A DNA stretch of 64,000 nucleotides from Roseiarcus sp963842835 (lineage in GTDB: Bacteria; Pseudomonadota; Alphaproteobacteria; Rhizobiales; Beijerinckiaceae), in contig CAWJIB010000013.1 in the NCBI GenBank assembly GCA_963842835.1, forward strand, positions 124,001-188,000, written 5' to 3'. The notes beneath the pieces were generated by a model, which worked only from the letters and a program-made list of their open reading frames with translations, did not search any database and was not told the origin of the DNA. The translations under genes and the position numbers were made by a program. Positions 17,683 to 26,943 of this stretch are shown here, in pieces (the stretch's first letter is position 1; the number at the start of each line of letters is the position of its first letter).

Positions 17683-18213
17683 TCAAACTTTCTCGACTTG
17701 CCCGAATTCGAGATCGACCGGGGTCGCGCGGCCGAAAATCGAAACCGCCACTTTAACGCGCGAACGCTGCTCGTCGACTTCCTCGACGACGCCATTGAAC
17801 GAAGCAAAAGGACCATCGGCGACGCGCACGCTCTCGCCGATCTCGAAGCGGATCGACGCCTTCGGCCGCTCGACCCCTTCGGCGACCTGTCCCTTGATGC
17901 GCTCGGCCTCGTTGTCGGGAATCGGCATCGGCTTCTTGTCGGCGCCGAGGAAGCCCGTCACCTTCGGCGTATTCTTGATGAGGTGGTAGACGTCATCGGT
18001 CAAATCGCATTTGACCAGGACGTAGCCGGGGAAAAACTTCCGCTCCGAGTTGATCTTGCGCCCACGGCGCACTTCCACGACCTGTTCGGTCGGCACCATG
18101 ACCTCGGCGAACTTGTCTTCGAGGCCACGCTGGACGGCCTGCTCGCGAATGGACTCGGCGACCTTTTTCTCAAAGTTCGAATAGGCGTGGACGATATACC
18201 AGCGCATGCTCAT
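17683..18213 (-). CDS. nusG: transcription termination/antitermination factor NusG
   Basis: The 176-residue protein has the NGN domain (MRWYIVHAYSNFEKKVAESI, later PGYVLVKCDL and TGFLGADKKPMPI) and a C-terminal KOW domain (IGESVRVADGPFASFNGVVEEV). NusG binds the RNA polymerase clamp and couples it to Rho or to the ribosome through NusE. ATG at 18213 or the Met two codons on are both possible starts. It follows secE by 74 bp. The next gene downstream is msrP, not rplK as in most bacteria. Confidence 0.97.
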   Translation of the reverse strand: MSMRWYIVHAYSNFEKKVAESIREQAVQRGLEDKFAEVMVPTEQVVEVRRGRKINSERKFFPGYVLVKCDLTDDVYHLIKNTPKVTGFLGADKKPMPIPDNEAERIKGQVAEGVERPKASIRFEIGESVRVADGPFASFNGVVEEVDEQRSRVKVAVSIFGRATPVDLEFGQVEKV

Positions 18214-18287
18214 GTCGGCATCCCAAAAACGTTCCTAAGTCGAGGCGAGCGAACGCGGCGCTCCGCCCGCTCGCGATAAAACCGCGC

Positions 18288-18485
18288 CTAGCCTCCTCGG
18301 CCGATGCCGAGCGCCAAGCTGACCACGACCCGCAGCACTTCGTCGACGACGAGGAAAAAGACGCTGGCGAACACCACCATCAGCATCACCATCCCCGTGG
18401 TGATCAAAGTCTCGCGACGCGTCGGCCAGACGACCTTCGACGCCTCGGAGCGAACCTGCTGGAGGAATTCAAATGGATTGGCCAT
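18288..18485 (-). CDS. secE: preprotein translocase subunit SecE
   Basis: The 65-residue single-span SecE has the amphipathic block PFEFLQQVRSEASKVVWPTR followed by the lone transmembrane helix (GMVMLMVVFASVFFLVVDEV). It clamps SecY and is essential for protein export. ATG at 18485 matches alphaproteobacterial SecE length; a longer frame from 18584 adds 33 unconserved residues. It lies between tRNA-Trp and nusG, the conserved order in bacteria. Confidence 0.97.
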   Translation of the reverse strand: MANPFEFLQQVRSEASKVVWPTRRETLITTGMVMLMVVFASVFFLVVDEVLRVVVSLALGIGRGG

Positions 18486-18691
18486 GGTTCCCGGTTCCGT
18501 CGGCTTTGAGGCGCCGCTTTTCGAAGCGACGCGCCCGGCCAGAAAAATTCGCGGCGCGGGACCTTTCGGCGCCGCGCCAAACAAGCCTCATATAGGATCG
18601 AAGGGCCAATCGCCAAGCAAAATGTGACAATCCCGCCCACGCCGGCCGGGCAACCCGCGCCGGTTTCAGGCTTCGGCGGTGAAAACGCCGC

Positions 18692-18767
18692 TGGCAGGAG
18701 AGGAGGGACTCGAACCCCCAACCCCCGGTTTTGGAGACCGGTGCTCTACCAATTGAGCTACACTCCT
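18692..18767 (-). tRNA. tRNA-Trp (anticodon CCA)
   Basis: The 76-nt cloverleaf has an encoded 3' CCA. The D arm holds TAGCTCAATTGGTAGAGC, the anticodon loop CTCCAAA (CCA), and the T loop TTCGAGT. The acceptor stem AGGAGTG against CTCTCCT carries one T-T mismatch at the 6-67 pair. It sits 206 bp upstream of secE on the same strand, the usual bacterial linkage. Confidence 0.97.
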
Positions 18768-19037
18768 AACGCCGCTCCTTTTGCCGCAACGCGGACGTCG
18801 ATGCAAGCGCGGCGTAATTCAATGCGCGCGCCGCCGGGAAGGCCGCGCTCGCCGGTATTTTGCGCTCGCTCCCCGCCCATTCGTTAATCACCCTGCCTGC
18901 CGAGCGCCGCCCAATTAGGCGCGCCCGCCCTGTTCCCGCCGCTCCGCGTTGACATGACGACCGCCTATGCGCCCAAATCATGGCGCGGCCCGCGCCTTGC
19001 ACGCGAGCGACAGCGTCCTGTCTCGAAAGGCGACCCC

Positions 19038-22000
19038 TTGGCGATTCTCGTCGGCCTGCACCACGTCACCCGCTACGCCTATGACCGGCCGGTCGCGCTG
19101 GGGCCTCAGTCGATCCGGCTGCGTCCGGCGCCCCATTGCCGCACGCGCGTGCCGAGCTATTCGCTCAAGGTCACGCCCTCCAATCACTTCGTCAATTGGC
19201 AGCAGGATCCGCACGGCAACTGGCTCGCGCGCTACGTCTTTCCCGAGCCGGTCGAGGAATTCAAGATCGAGGTCGATCTGACGGCCGAACTCGCGGTCGT
19301 CAATCCCTTCGACTTTTTCGTCGAGCCCTACGCCGAAGAATTTCCTTTCGCCTATTCGGATGAACTCGCGACCGAACTCGCCGCCTATCTCGCGCCAGAG
19401 CCCGGCGGCCCGCTGCTGACGAAATATCTCGAGGAGATCGCGACGCGGCGCGGACGGACCATTCCGTTCCTGGTGGCGCTCAACGCCGAATTGCAACGGA
19501 TGATCCATTACGTCATCCGCATGGAGGCGGGCGTTCAGGAGCCGGACGAGACGCTGGCGCTGCGCTCGGGCTCATGTCGCAATTCGGCCTGGCTGTTGGT
19601 GCAGATCCTGCGCCGGCTCGGTCTCGCCGCGCGTTTCGTCTCGGGCTATCTCATCCAGCTCAGGGCCGACGTCGATCCGATCGAAGGCCCGCGCGGCACG
19701 GACAAGGATTTCACCGACCTGCACGCCTGGGCCGAGGTCTATGTCCCCGGCGCCGGCTGGATCGGCATGGACGCGACTTCGGGCCTGTTCTGCGGCGAAG
19801 GCCACTTGCCGCTGTGCGCGACGCCGCATTTCCGCTCCGCCGCGCCGATCACCGGCCTCGTCGAGCCGGCGCAGGTCACCTTCAGCTTCGACATGAACGT
19901 GACGCGGCTGCGCGAGGCGCCGCGCGTGACGCTGCCGTTCACCGACGCCGCCTGGAGCAAGCTCGACGCGCTCGGCGAAAAGGTCGATCGCGACCTCGTC
20001 GCGCAGGACGTGCGCTTGACCATGGGGGGCGAGCCGACCTTCGTTTCGATCGACGATTACGACGCGCCGGAGTGGAACACCGCGGCCGTCGGCGGAAACA
20101 AACAGGCGCGCGCCGAGACGCTGATCCGGCGCTTGCAGGCGCGTTTCGCGCCCGGCGGCTTCCTGCATTACGGCCAGGGGAAATGGTATCCCGGCGAGAG
20201 CTTGCCGCGTTGGGCCTTCGCGCTCTATTGGCGCAAGGACGGCAAGCCGATCTGGCGAGACCCCCTGCTGATCGCGGGGGCCGGCGCAAGCGCGGCCGCG
20301 ACGACAGCGGACGCTCAGGCGCTCGCCGGCGAAGTCGCCGTGCGTCTGGGCATCGAGCCCGACTACGTCATCCCGGCTTACGAGGACGCGCCCTATTGGC
20401 TGCTGCGGGAGAGCGCGCTGCCGATCAACGTCGATCCCAGCGACCCGAAGATCGACGATCCGGAAGAGCGCGCGCGCATGGTGCGCACCTTCGACCACGG
20501 CCTGTCGCGTCCGACCGGCTTCGTATTGCCGGTGCAACGCTGGAACGCCGGGGCCAATCCCGCCTGGCGCAGCGAGCGCTGGCCGCTCAGGCGCGGCAAG
20601 CTCTTTCTCGTGCCCGGCAACTCGCCGGTCGGCCTGCGCTTGCCGATGAAGACGCTGCCCCATGTGAAACCGTCGGACTACCCCTTCGTTCACGAACAGG
20701 ACCCGATGGACCCGCGCGGCGAGTTGCCCGAGCCGGTGCAGTTCCGCCAGGTCGGCCATGCGCAGGCCGGCCCGGAACAGCAGACGCAAATCGAACAATT
20801 CGCCGCCGAAGGCGCCGTGCGCACCGCGTTGACCGTCGAGCCGCGCGACGGCGTGCTCTGCATCTTCATGCCGCCGACGCCCAAGCTCGACGATTATCTC
20901 GAATTGCTCGGCACGGTCGAAACGATCGCGCGCGAAAAGAAGCTTCCCATCCGCATCGAGGGTTATACGCCGCCGTTCGATCCGCGCGTCGATTGCATCA
21001 AGGTGACGCCCGACCCCGGCGTCATCGAAGTCAATATCGATCCCGCCGCCTCCTGGCGCCAGGCGGTGGCGACGACGACAGGCCTCTATGAAGACGCGCG
21101 CCAGTCGCGGCTCGGCACGGACAAGTTCATGGCCGACGGGCGCCACACCGGCACCGGCGGCGGCAACCATGTCGTGCTCGGCGGGGCCAAGCCGGCGGAT
21201 TCGCCATTTCTGCGCCGCCCCGATCTGCTGGCGAGCCTGATCCTCTATTGGCAACGCCACCCGTCCCTTTCCTATCTGTTTTCCGGGCTGTTCCTCGGTC
21301 CGACCAGCCAGGCGCCGCGCCTCGACGAAGCGCGCGACGATCAGCTCTACGAGTTGGAGATCGCGCTCTCGAAGACGCCCGCGCCGGGCGAAGCGGCGCC
21401 GTTGTGGCTGGTCGACCGGCTCTATCGCAATCTCCTCGTCGACGTCACCGGCAACACCCATCGCGCCGAAATCTGCATCGATAAGCTTTACTCGCCGGAC
21501 AGCGCGACCGGGCGGCTCGGCCTGGTGGAATTCCGCTCGTTCGAAATGCCGCCGGACGCGCGCATGAGTCTGGCCCAGCAACTGCTCCTTCGCGCGCTCA
21601 TCGCCTGGTTCTGGCGCGAGCCGCAGCGCGGCGCGCCGGTGCGCTGGGGCACGAGCCTGCATGACCGCTTCATGCTGCCGCATTTCGTCTGGGAGGATTT
21701 TCTCGGCGTCCTCGCCGACCTCGCTGGCGCCGGCTACGCCTTCGAGCCGGAATGGTTCGAGGCGCAGCGCGAATTCCGATTTCCCACCTATGGCCGCGTG
21801 GCCCATGGCGGCGTCGAGCTGGAAATCCGCCAGGCGCTCGAGCCGTGGCACGTGCTCGGCGAGGAAGCGACGGGCGGCGGCACGGCGCGCTATGTCAATT
21901 CCTCGGTCGAGCGACTGCAAGCCAAGGCCAAGGGCCTCATCGCCGGGCGCCATATCTTGACCTGCAACGGCCGCAGACTGCCGATGCAGCCGACCGGGCG

Positions 22001-22328
22001 GGCGGGCGAGGCGGTGGCGGGCGTGCGCTTCAAGGCCTGGAAGGCGGCCTCCAGCCTTCACCCGACCATCGAGCCGCAAGCGCCGCTGACCTTCGACATT
22101 CTTGATTCCTGGAACGGGCGCTCGCTCGGAGGCTGCGTCTACCATGTCGCCCACCCCGGCGGGCGCAATTACGAGACTTCGCCTGTGAATTCCTACGAGG
22201 CCGAGGCGCGGCGACTGGCGCGCTTCCAGGATCACGGTCATACTGCGGGCGCGGCGCCCGTTCCCCCCGACGAGTCGTCGAGCGAATTTCCGATGACGTT
22301 GGACTTACGGAGGCCCATTGCCCGCTAG
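19038..22328 (+). CDS. giant transglutaminase-like protein with DUF2126 C-terminal region
   Basis: This cytosolic protein of about 1,096 residues has an N-terminal bacterial-transglutaminase beta domain (LHHVTRYAYDRPVALGPQSI). A papain-like transglutaminase core follows with Cys in SGSCRNSAW, His in DLHAWAEV and Asp in GMDATSGL. About 750 residues of the DUF2126 type (COG4196) complete it, including TMGGEPTFVSIDD, NVDPSDP, HTGTGGGNHVVLGG and VEFRSFEMPP. TTG at 19038, after GAAAGG, starts exactly where the family does. ATG at 18954 would add 28 residues but lacks a ribosome site. It overlaps the next gene by 11 bases. The family is known as a partner of COG2307/COG2308 proteins; its chemistry is unsettled. 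Peptidase or amide-bond hydrolase activity is inferred from the triad. Confidence 0.9.
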   Translation: MAILVGLHHVTRYAYDRPVALGPQSIRLRPAPHCRTRVPSYSLKVTPSNHFVNWQQDPHGNWLARYVFPEPVEEFKIEVDLTAELAVVNPFDFFVEPYAEEFPFAYSDELATELAAYLAPEPGGPLLTKYLEEIATRRGRTIPFLVALNAELQRMIHYVIRMEAGVQEPDETLALRSGSCRNSAWLLVQILRRLGLAARFVSGYLIQLRADVDPIEGPRGTDKDFTDLHAWAEVYVPGAGWIGMDATSGLFCGEGHLPLCATPHFRSAAPITGLVEPAQVTFSFDMNVTRLREAPRVTLPFTDAAWSKLDALGEKVDRDLVAQDVRLTMGGEPTFVSIDDYDAPEWNTAAVGGNKQARAETLIRRLQARFAPGGFLHYGQGKWYPGESLPRWAFALYWRKDGKPIWRDPLLIAGAGASAAATTADAQALAGEVAVRLGIEPDYVIPAYEDAPYWLLRESALPINVDPSDPKIDDPEERARMVRTFDHGLSRPTGFVLPVQRWNAGANPAWRSERWPLRRGKLFLVPGNSPVGLRLPMKTLPHVKPSDYPFVHEQDPMDPRGELPEPVQFRQVGHAQAGPEQQTQIEQFAAEGAVRTALTVEPRDGVLCIFMPPTPKLDDYLELLGTVETIAREKKLPIRIEGYTPPFDPRVDCIKVTPDPGVIEVNIDPAASWRQAVATTTGLYEDARQSRLGTDKFMADGRHTGTGGGNHVVLGGAKPADSPFLRRPDLLASLILYWQRHPSLSYLFSGLFLGPTSQAPRLDEARDDQLYELEIALSKTPAPGEAAPLWLVDRLYRNLLVDVTGNTHRAEICIDKLYSPDSATGRLGLVEFRSFEMPPDARMSLAQQLLLRALIAWFWREPQRGAPVRWGTSLHDRFMLPHFVWEDFLGVLADLAGAGYAFEPEWFEAQREFRFPTYGRVAHGGVELEIRQALEPWHVLGEEATGGGTARYVNSSVERLQAKAKGLIAGRHILTCNGRRLPMQPTGRAGEAVAGVRFKAWKAASSLHPTIEPQAPLTFDILDSWNGRSLGGCVYHVAHPGGRNYETSPVNSYEAEARRLARFQDHGHTAGAAPVPPDESSSEFPMTLDLRRPIAR

Positions 22329-24840
22329 CGCCCGGTCCGCTGCGACGCACGACGACGACGCGCTCGCGCGCGTCGCCGCGTGGACGCGCGGCTATGCGCC
22401 GCTTCCGGGGATTCCCGACGAGTTCATCGGGGCCGATGGCGCGCGCCGTCCGCACTGGCAGCGGTTGCTGCAAGCGCTCGCGGCCCTCGAACCCGGCGAG
22501 ATCGCGCAACGTTTCGCCGCGGCCGACCGGCGCATCCGCAATCGCGGCATGTCGTATCGCGTGCAGGGCGAAACGTCCGAACGGGTGTGGCCGCTCAGCC
22601 GCATGCCGCTGGTGATTCCCGAAGCCGAATGGCGCGTAATCGCCCACGGCGTCGCGCAGCGCGCCGAATTGCTCGAACGCGTGCTCGCCGACGTCTATGG
22701 CGAGGGCCGCCTGATCGCCGAGGGCGTCCTGCCCGCGGCCGCCCTCACCGGATCGCCCGACTTCATCGCCGCGATGCGGGGCGTCGCGCCGCCGGGCAAG
22801 CGCTGGCTGCGGCTCTACGCCGCCGACATCGGCCGCGGACCCGACGGGCGCTGGTGGGTGCTGGGCGATCGCACGCAAGCGCCATCGGGCTCGGGATACG
22901 CGCTGGAAAACCGGCTCGTGATCTCGCAGGCGTTTTCGAGCCTCTACAGCCAGATGAACGTCGAACGCCTCGCGCCGTTCTTTCGCGAATTGCGCGCTGG
23001 GCTCAAGGCGAGCGGCGAGCGCACCGAACCGCGCATCGGGATTCTGACTCCCGGCCCGCTGAGCGCGACCTATTTCGAGCAAGCCTATCTCGCGCGCTAC
23101 CTCGGCCTCCTGCTTGTCGAAGGCGACGATCTGGTCGTGCGCGACGGCCGCGTCTTCGTGCGCACGATCGCCGGACTCAAGCGTTGCGACGTGCTCTGGC
23201 GCCATGTCGACGCCGAATGGTGCGATCCGCTCGAACTCAACGCCGCCTCGCGCATCGGCGTGCCGGGCCTCGTCGACGCGATCCGCGCCGGCGGCGTCGC
23301 GGTGGAGAACATGCCGGGCGCGGGGCTCGTCGAGTCGCGCGCGCTGCTGGCGTTTCTGCCCGCTCTCGCCCGCCGCCTCATCGGCGAGGACCTCGCGATG
23401 CCGAATATCGCGACGTGGTGGTGCGGCCAGCCGAGCGAGCGGGCGCGCGTTCTCGCCTCGCTCGATTCCTTTTCGATCGCCGGCGCCTTCCGCAATTCCG
23501 TGCCCGGCTTCGACGGGCGCCGCGGCGTCGTAGGCGCCGAACTCGGGCCCGAAAAGCGCGCGGCGCTGCGCGCCGCGATCGAGACGCGCGGCGTCGATTA
23601 CGTCGGCCAGGACATCGTGCGGCTCTCGACGACGCCGCGCTGGGAGGAAGGGCGCCTTGTCCCCCGCCCTTTCGTGCTGCGCGTCTTAGTCGCCGCGACG
23701 CCGGAAGGCTGGCGCGTGATGCCGGGCGGCTTCTGCCGCATTTCCGACAAGCCGGACGCGCGCGCGGTGTCGATGGGCGAGGGCGTCGAATCGGCCGACG
23801 TCTGGGTGCTGGCCGACCGGCCCGTGGAAGCGACGACCCTTCTGCCGAGGCCGGAAAAGGTGCGGATCGTGCGCATGCTCGGCAATCTGCCAAGCCGAGC
23901 CGCCGACAATCTGTTCTGGTTCGGCCGCTATCTCGAGCGCGAGGAGGGGACGCTGCGACTCGTGCGCTGCCTGTGCGCGCGCGCCGTCGATCCCGACGCG
24001 CCGATGAATGGCTCGCGCCAATCGATCGAGCGATTGAAAACCCTGCTCGTGTCCTGGGGCGCCATCGACGCCGAGGCCGCGCGCGAGACCTCCGCCCAGG
24101 CCGGCGAGGCGGCCTTGCGCGACAGCGAGAGCTACGGCTCCGCACTGTCGATCGCCCGCGCGGCGCGCTACGCCGCCTCGGTGATCCGCGAGCGCCTGAC
24201 GCCGCAGACCTGGCAGCTGATCGGCCGGCTCGAAACGATCATCCTGGAGGCGCCGGGACGCCCGCTCGCGGAATCGGAGATCCTCGACTGCGTCGACGAG
24301 GCGCTGACTGCGATCGCCGCGCTCGCCGGGCTGTTCGACGAGAATTTCAACCGCGGCGCGGGCTGGATTTTCTATGAGCTCGGCCGACGCATCGAGCGCG
24401 GCATCAACACGTGCCGCCTGGCGCGCCAATTCGCCGGCCAGGACGCCACCGAATACAATCTCGACGTGCTGCTCGATCTCATCAACTCGCAGATCACCTA
24501 TCGCTCGCGCACCCTGATCGGCGTCGCGCTCGCGCCGGTGCGCGACATGGCGTTGCTCGATCCGTTCAATCCGCGCTCGGTCGCGTTTCAGGCCAATGTC
24601 ATCGACGACCATATCGGCGCCCTGCCGGTGCTGCGGCAGGACGGCGTGCCCGAGGAGCCGCGCCGGCTCGCCACGCTGCTGCGCGCCGAACTCGCGACCG
24701 AATACCCCGAGCGGCTCGAGGATTCGCGCATTCTCGCGATCGAGCAACGGCTGATGACTTTGGCCGAATCGATCGCGTCGCGATATTTCCTCCAGGGCGC
24801 GGCACACGGCCGGGCTGAGAAAGTCACGGGCCTCGCGTGA
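22318..24840 (+). CDS. circularly permuted ATP-grasp type 2 fused to alpha-E domain
   Basis: The 840-residue fusion has residues about 1-500 of the circularly permuted ATP-grasp family (COG2308). Visible are RRIRNRGMSYRVQGE, the nucleotide/metal region GRWWVLGDRTQAPSGSGYALENR, RIGILTPGP, DVLWRHVDAEWCDPLEL and GVDYVGQDIVRLSTTP. Residues about 510-830 are the all-helical alpha-E domain (COG2307), starting PSRAADNLFWFGRYLEREEGT. Elsewhere the two are often separate genes. ATP-grasp enzymes of this branch are predicted to form peptide-like amide bonds. Start TTG at 22318 follows GGAGG and overlaps the previous stop, so the operon is translationally coupled. The substrate is unknown. Confidence 0.92.
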   Translation: MPASARSAATHDDDALARVAAWTRGYAPLPGIPDEFIGADGARRPHWQRLLQALAALEPGEIAQRFAAADRRIRNRGMSYRVQGETSERVWPLSRMPLVIPEAEWRVIAHGVAQRAELLERVLADVYGEGRLIAEGVLPAAALTGSPDFIAAMRGVAPPGKRWLRLYAADIGRGPDGRWWVLGDRTQAPSGSGYALENRLVISQAFSSLYSQMNVERLAPFFRELRAGLKASGERTEPRIGILTPGPLSATYFEQAYLARYLGLLLVEGDDLVVRDGRVFVRTIAGLKRCDVLWRHVDAEWCDPLELNAASRIGVPGLVDAIRAGGVAVENMPGAGLVESRALLAFLPALARRLIGEDLAMPNIATWWCGQPSERARVLASLDSFSIAGAFRNSVPGFDGRRGVVGAELGPEKRAALRAAIETRGVDYVGQDIVRLSTTPRWEEGRLVPRPFVLRVLVAATPEGWRVMPGGFCRISDKPDARAVSMGEGVESADVWVLADRPVEATTLLPRPEKVRIVRMLGNLPSRAADNLFWFGRYLEREEGTLRLVRCLCARAVDPDAPMNGSRQSIERLKTLLVSWGAIDAEAARETSAQAGEAALRDSESYGSALSIARAARYAASVIRERLTPQTWQLIGRLETIILEAPGRPLAESEILDCVDEALTAIAALAGLFDENFNRGAGWIFYELGRRIERGINTCRLARQFAGQDATEYNLDVLLDLINSQITYRSRTLIGVALAPVRDMALLDPFNPRSVAFQANVIDDHIGALPVLRQDGVPEEPRRLATLLRAELATEYPERLEDSRILAIEQRLMTLAESIASRYFLQGAAHGRAEKVTGLA

Positions 24841-25712
24841 TCTACGACGTGACGCATCTCACGCGCTATCGCTATGGCGCGCCAGTCGCCGTCAATACGT
24901 GCGTGCTGCGCCTGCTGCCGCGTTCGGAGGTCGGCCAGCGCGTCATCACCGCGCATATCGACGTGACGCCGCGCCCGCAGACGTTCGTCGAGCGCGCCGA
25001 TTCCTTCGCCAACCGCGTCGTGCATATGCGCATCGAGACGCCGCACCGCGAACTCCTGATCGAGTCTCGCGCGCGCATCGTCGTCGAGCAGCCGGCGCCC
25101 CCGCTCGCCGCGCTGACCCCGCCATGGGAGGACGTCGCGGCGCTCGCCGCCGCGACCGCCTCGCTCACCGCCAACTCGCCCGCCTTCGCGATCTATCCGA
25201 GCCGGCTCGTCCCGCTCTTCGAGCCGGCGACGGCCTATGCGCGCGAAAGCTTCAAGCCGGGCCGCCCGATCTTTGAAGCGGCGAGCGAGCTCGGCCGGCG
25301 CATCAACGCCGATTTCGTCTACGACGCCAAAGCGACCGAAGTGACGACTTCGCCGGCCGAGGCCTTCGCGCAGAGGCGCGGCGTCTGCCAGGATTTCACC
25401 CATGTGATGATCGCCGGGCTGCGCGGGCTCGGCCTGCCCGCGCTCTATGTCAGCGGATACATTCGCACGATCCCGCCGCCCGGCAAGGCGCGCCTGGCCG
25501 GCTCCGACGCTTCCCACGCCTGGGTCGCGCTTTGGTGCGGGCCGGCGTTCGGCTGGCTGGGACTTGACCCGACCAACGCGCTCGCCGTCGGCGACGATCA
25601 CATCGTCGTCGCGCGCGGCCGCGATTATTCCGACGTGCCGCCGGTGGAGGGTGTGATCCTGTCTTCGGGCGGCCATAAGCTCGATGTCGAAGTCGACGTC
25701 ATCCCCGTTTAG
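24837..25712 (+). CDS. transglutaminase-like cysteine peptidase family protein
   Basis: The 291-residue protein has an N-terminal beta domain (MIYDVTHLTRYRYGAPVAVN) and a transglutaminase-like core with a full triad: C184 in RRGVCQDFTHV, H227 in DASHAWVALW and D244 in LGLDPTN. The fold usually hydrolyses or transfers peptide amides. GTG at 24837 overlaps the previous stop by four bases, so it is the third member of the coupled operon. Homologous operons in other bacteria add a proteasome-type protease as a fourth gene; here a dehydratase follows instead. It lacks a signal peptide. Confidence 0.92.
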   Translation: MIYDVTHLTRYRYGAPVAVNTCVLRLLPRSEVGQRVITAHIDVTPRPQTFVERADSFANRVVHMRIETPHRELLIESRARIVVEQPAPPLAALTPPWEDVAALAAATASLTANSPAFAIYPSRLVPLFEPATAYARESFKPGRPIFEAASELGRRINADFVYDAKATEVTTSPAEAFAQRRGVCQDFTHVMIAGLRGLGLPALYVSGYIRTIPPPGKARLAGSDASHAWVALWCGPAFGWLGLDPTNALAVGDDHIVVARGRDYSDVPPVEGVILSSGGHKLDVEVDVIPV

Positions 25713-25727
25713 ACAAACGAGCGCAAA

Positions 25728-26720
25728 ATGACCCGCGATTCCGAGCCGCAGCAGACGCCGTCGACGACGCTCGGCCGCGCCGAAATTCGCGCCGCGCACG
25801 CGCGGATCGCGCCTCATGTCCGACGCACGCCAATCCTCGAGACGGCCTCGCCCCTTGCCGGCGCGCCACAGATTTCGCTCAAGCTGGAATTCTTGCAGCA
25901 CACGGGCTCGTTCAAGCCGCGGGGCGCGTTCCTCAACCTCCTGACGCGCCGCGCGCCGGCGATCGGCTGCGCGACGGCTTCGGGCGGCAACCACGGCGCG
26001 GCGGTCGCCTATGCCGCGGCGAAGCTCGGCCTGCGCGCACGCATCTTCGTGCCGGAGATCGCCGCACCGGTGAAGATCGCCAAGATCAAAGCCTACGGCG
26101 CAGAAGTCGTCGTCGAGGGCGCGACCTATTTCGACGCGCAGGCGCTTTGCGACGCCTATGTCGCCAAGAGCGGCGCCTTAGCGATTCATCCCTATGCGTC
26201 GCCCCAAACCATCGCCGGACAAGGGACAGTCGGCCTCGAATGGGAGGAGGACCTCACCCGCCTCGGCGCCGCGCCGCTCGACACGATTCTCGTGGCGGTC
26301 GGCGGCGGGGGCCTGATCGCCGGCGTCGCGGCGTGGTTCGAGGGCCGCGCCAGGATCGTCGGCGTAGAGCCGGAGGGATCATGCGCGCTGCACGCCGCCC
26401 TGGCGGCCGGGCGCCCGGTCGACGTCTCCGTGCAATCGGTGGCGGCCAATTCGCTCGGCTCGCGCAGCGTCGGCGAACTCAATCTCGCGATCGCTCGGCG
26501 CGCGGTCGATCACGTCGCGCTGGTGACGGACGAGGCGATTCGGGCGGCGCAGCTCGGCCTGTGGCGCGATTTCTCGATCGTCGCCGAGCCCGGCGGCGCG
26601 GCGGCCTACTCGGCTCTCACGAGCGGCGCCTACCGCCCGGCGCCCGGCGAGCGCGTCGGCGTGCTCGTTTGCGGCGCCAACGCCGATCTCGCTTCTCTCG
26701 CGGCGGCGGCCGCGGTTTAG
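25728..26720 (+). CDS. threonine/serine dehydratase family PLP enzyme
   Basis: This 330-residue fold-type II PLP enzyme has the cofactor lysine K63 in HTGSFKPRGA, SGGNHG for the substrate carboxylate, and a glycine-rich phosphate loop VGGGGLIAG. The architecture is the catalytic domain of threonine dehydratase or serine racemase, with no ACT regulatory domain, so it is a catabolic or biodegradative type rather than IlvA. It follows the transglutaminase gene by 15 bases and may be co-transcribed, although a functional link to the ATP-grasp operon is unproven. Ser/Thr deamination or racemisation are both possible. Confidence 0.88.
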   Translation: MTRDSEPQQTPSTTLGRAEIRAAHARIAPHVRRTPILETASPLAGAPQISLKLEFLQHTGSFKPRGAFLNLLTRRAPAIGCATASGGNHGAAVAYAAAKLGLRARIFVPEIAAPVKIAKIKAYGAEVVVEGATYFDAQALCDAYVAKSGALAIHPYASPQTIAGQGTVGLEWEEDLTRLGAAPLDTILVAVGGGGLIAGVAAWFEGRARIVGVEPEGSCALHAALAAGRPVDVSVQSVAANSLGSRSVGELNLAIARRAVDHVALVTDEAIRAAQLGLWRDFSIVAEPGGAAAYSALTSGAYRPAPGERVGVLVCGANADLASLAAAAAV

Positions 26721-26795
26721 GGTGTTGCGATACGCGAGGCCTCGCACTATGGTCCGCCCGCTTCGCGAACGCCGGCCCCGGCCTTCGCGCCTCGG

Positions 26796-26870
26796 TGGGG
26801 CGTAGCCAAGTGGTAAGGCAGCGGATTTTGATTCCGCCATCCCCAGGTTCGAATCCTGGCGCCCCAGCCA
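26796..26870 (+). tRNA. tRNA-Gln (anticodon TTG)
   Basis: The 75-nt cloverleaf has acceptor TGGGGCG/CGCCCCA, anticodon loop TTTTGAT (TTG), T loop TTCGAAT, discriminator G and encoded CCA. All stems pair. Integrase-like remnants begin within 75-120 bp downstream, so its 3' end probably served as an attachment site. Confidence 0.97.
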
Positions 26871-26899
26871 ACCGTAGTCTAAGTCTTTGAAAAATAACG

Positions 26900-26923
26900 C
26901 CTTACCCGCTTAGTTGGGTAAGG
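26900..26923. repeat. 8-bp perfect inverted repeat downstream of tRNA-Gln
   Basis: CCTTACCC and GGGTAAGG are separated by eight bases (GCTTAGTT). On the minus strand the stem is followed after CGTTA by TTTTT, so it could terminate leftward transcripts. Its position between the tRNA 3' end and the integrase remnant also fits a leftover core or arm site of an integrated element. Confidence 0.4.
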
Positions 26924-26943
26924 AAAACGCCGGTTTGTTGCAC

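Noticed and set aside
19572..22241. 889-codon open frame on the minus strand
   Set aside because: It lies wholly inside the transglutaminase-DUF2126 gene, is Arg/Ala/Gly rich with no family motif, and is the usual antisense shadow of GC-rich codon use.
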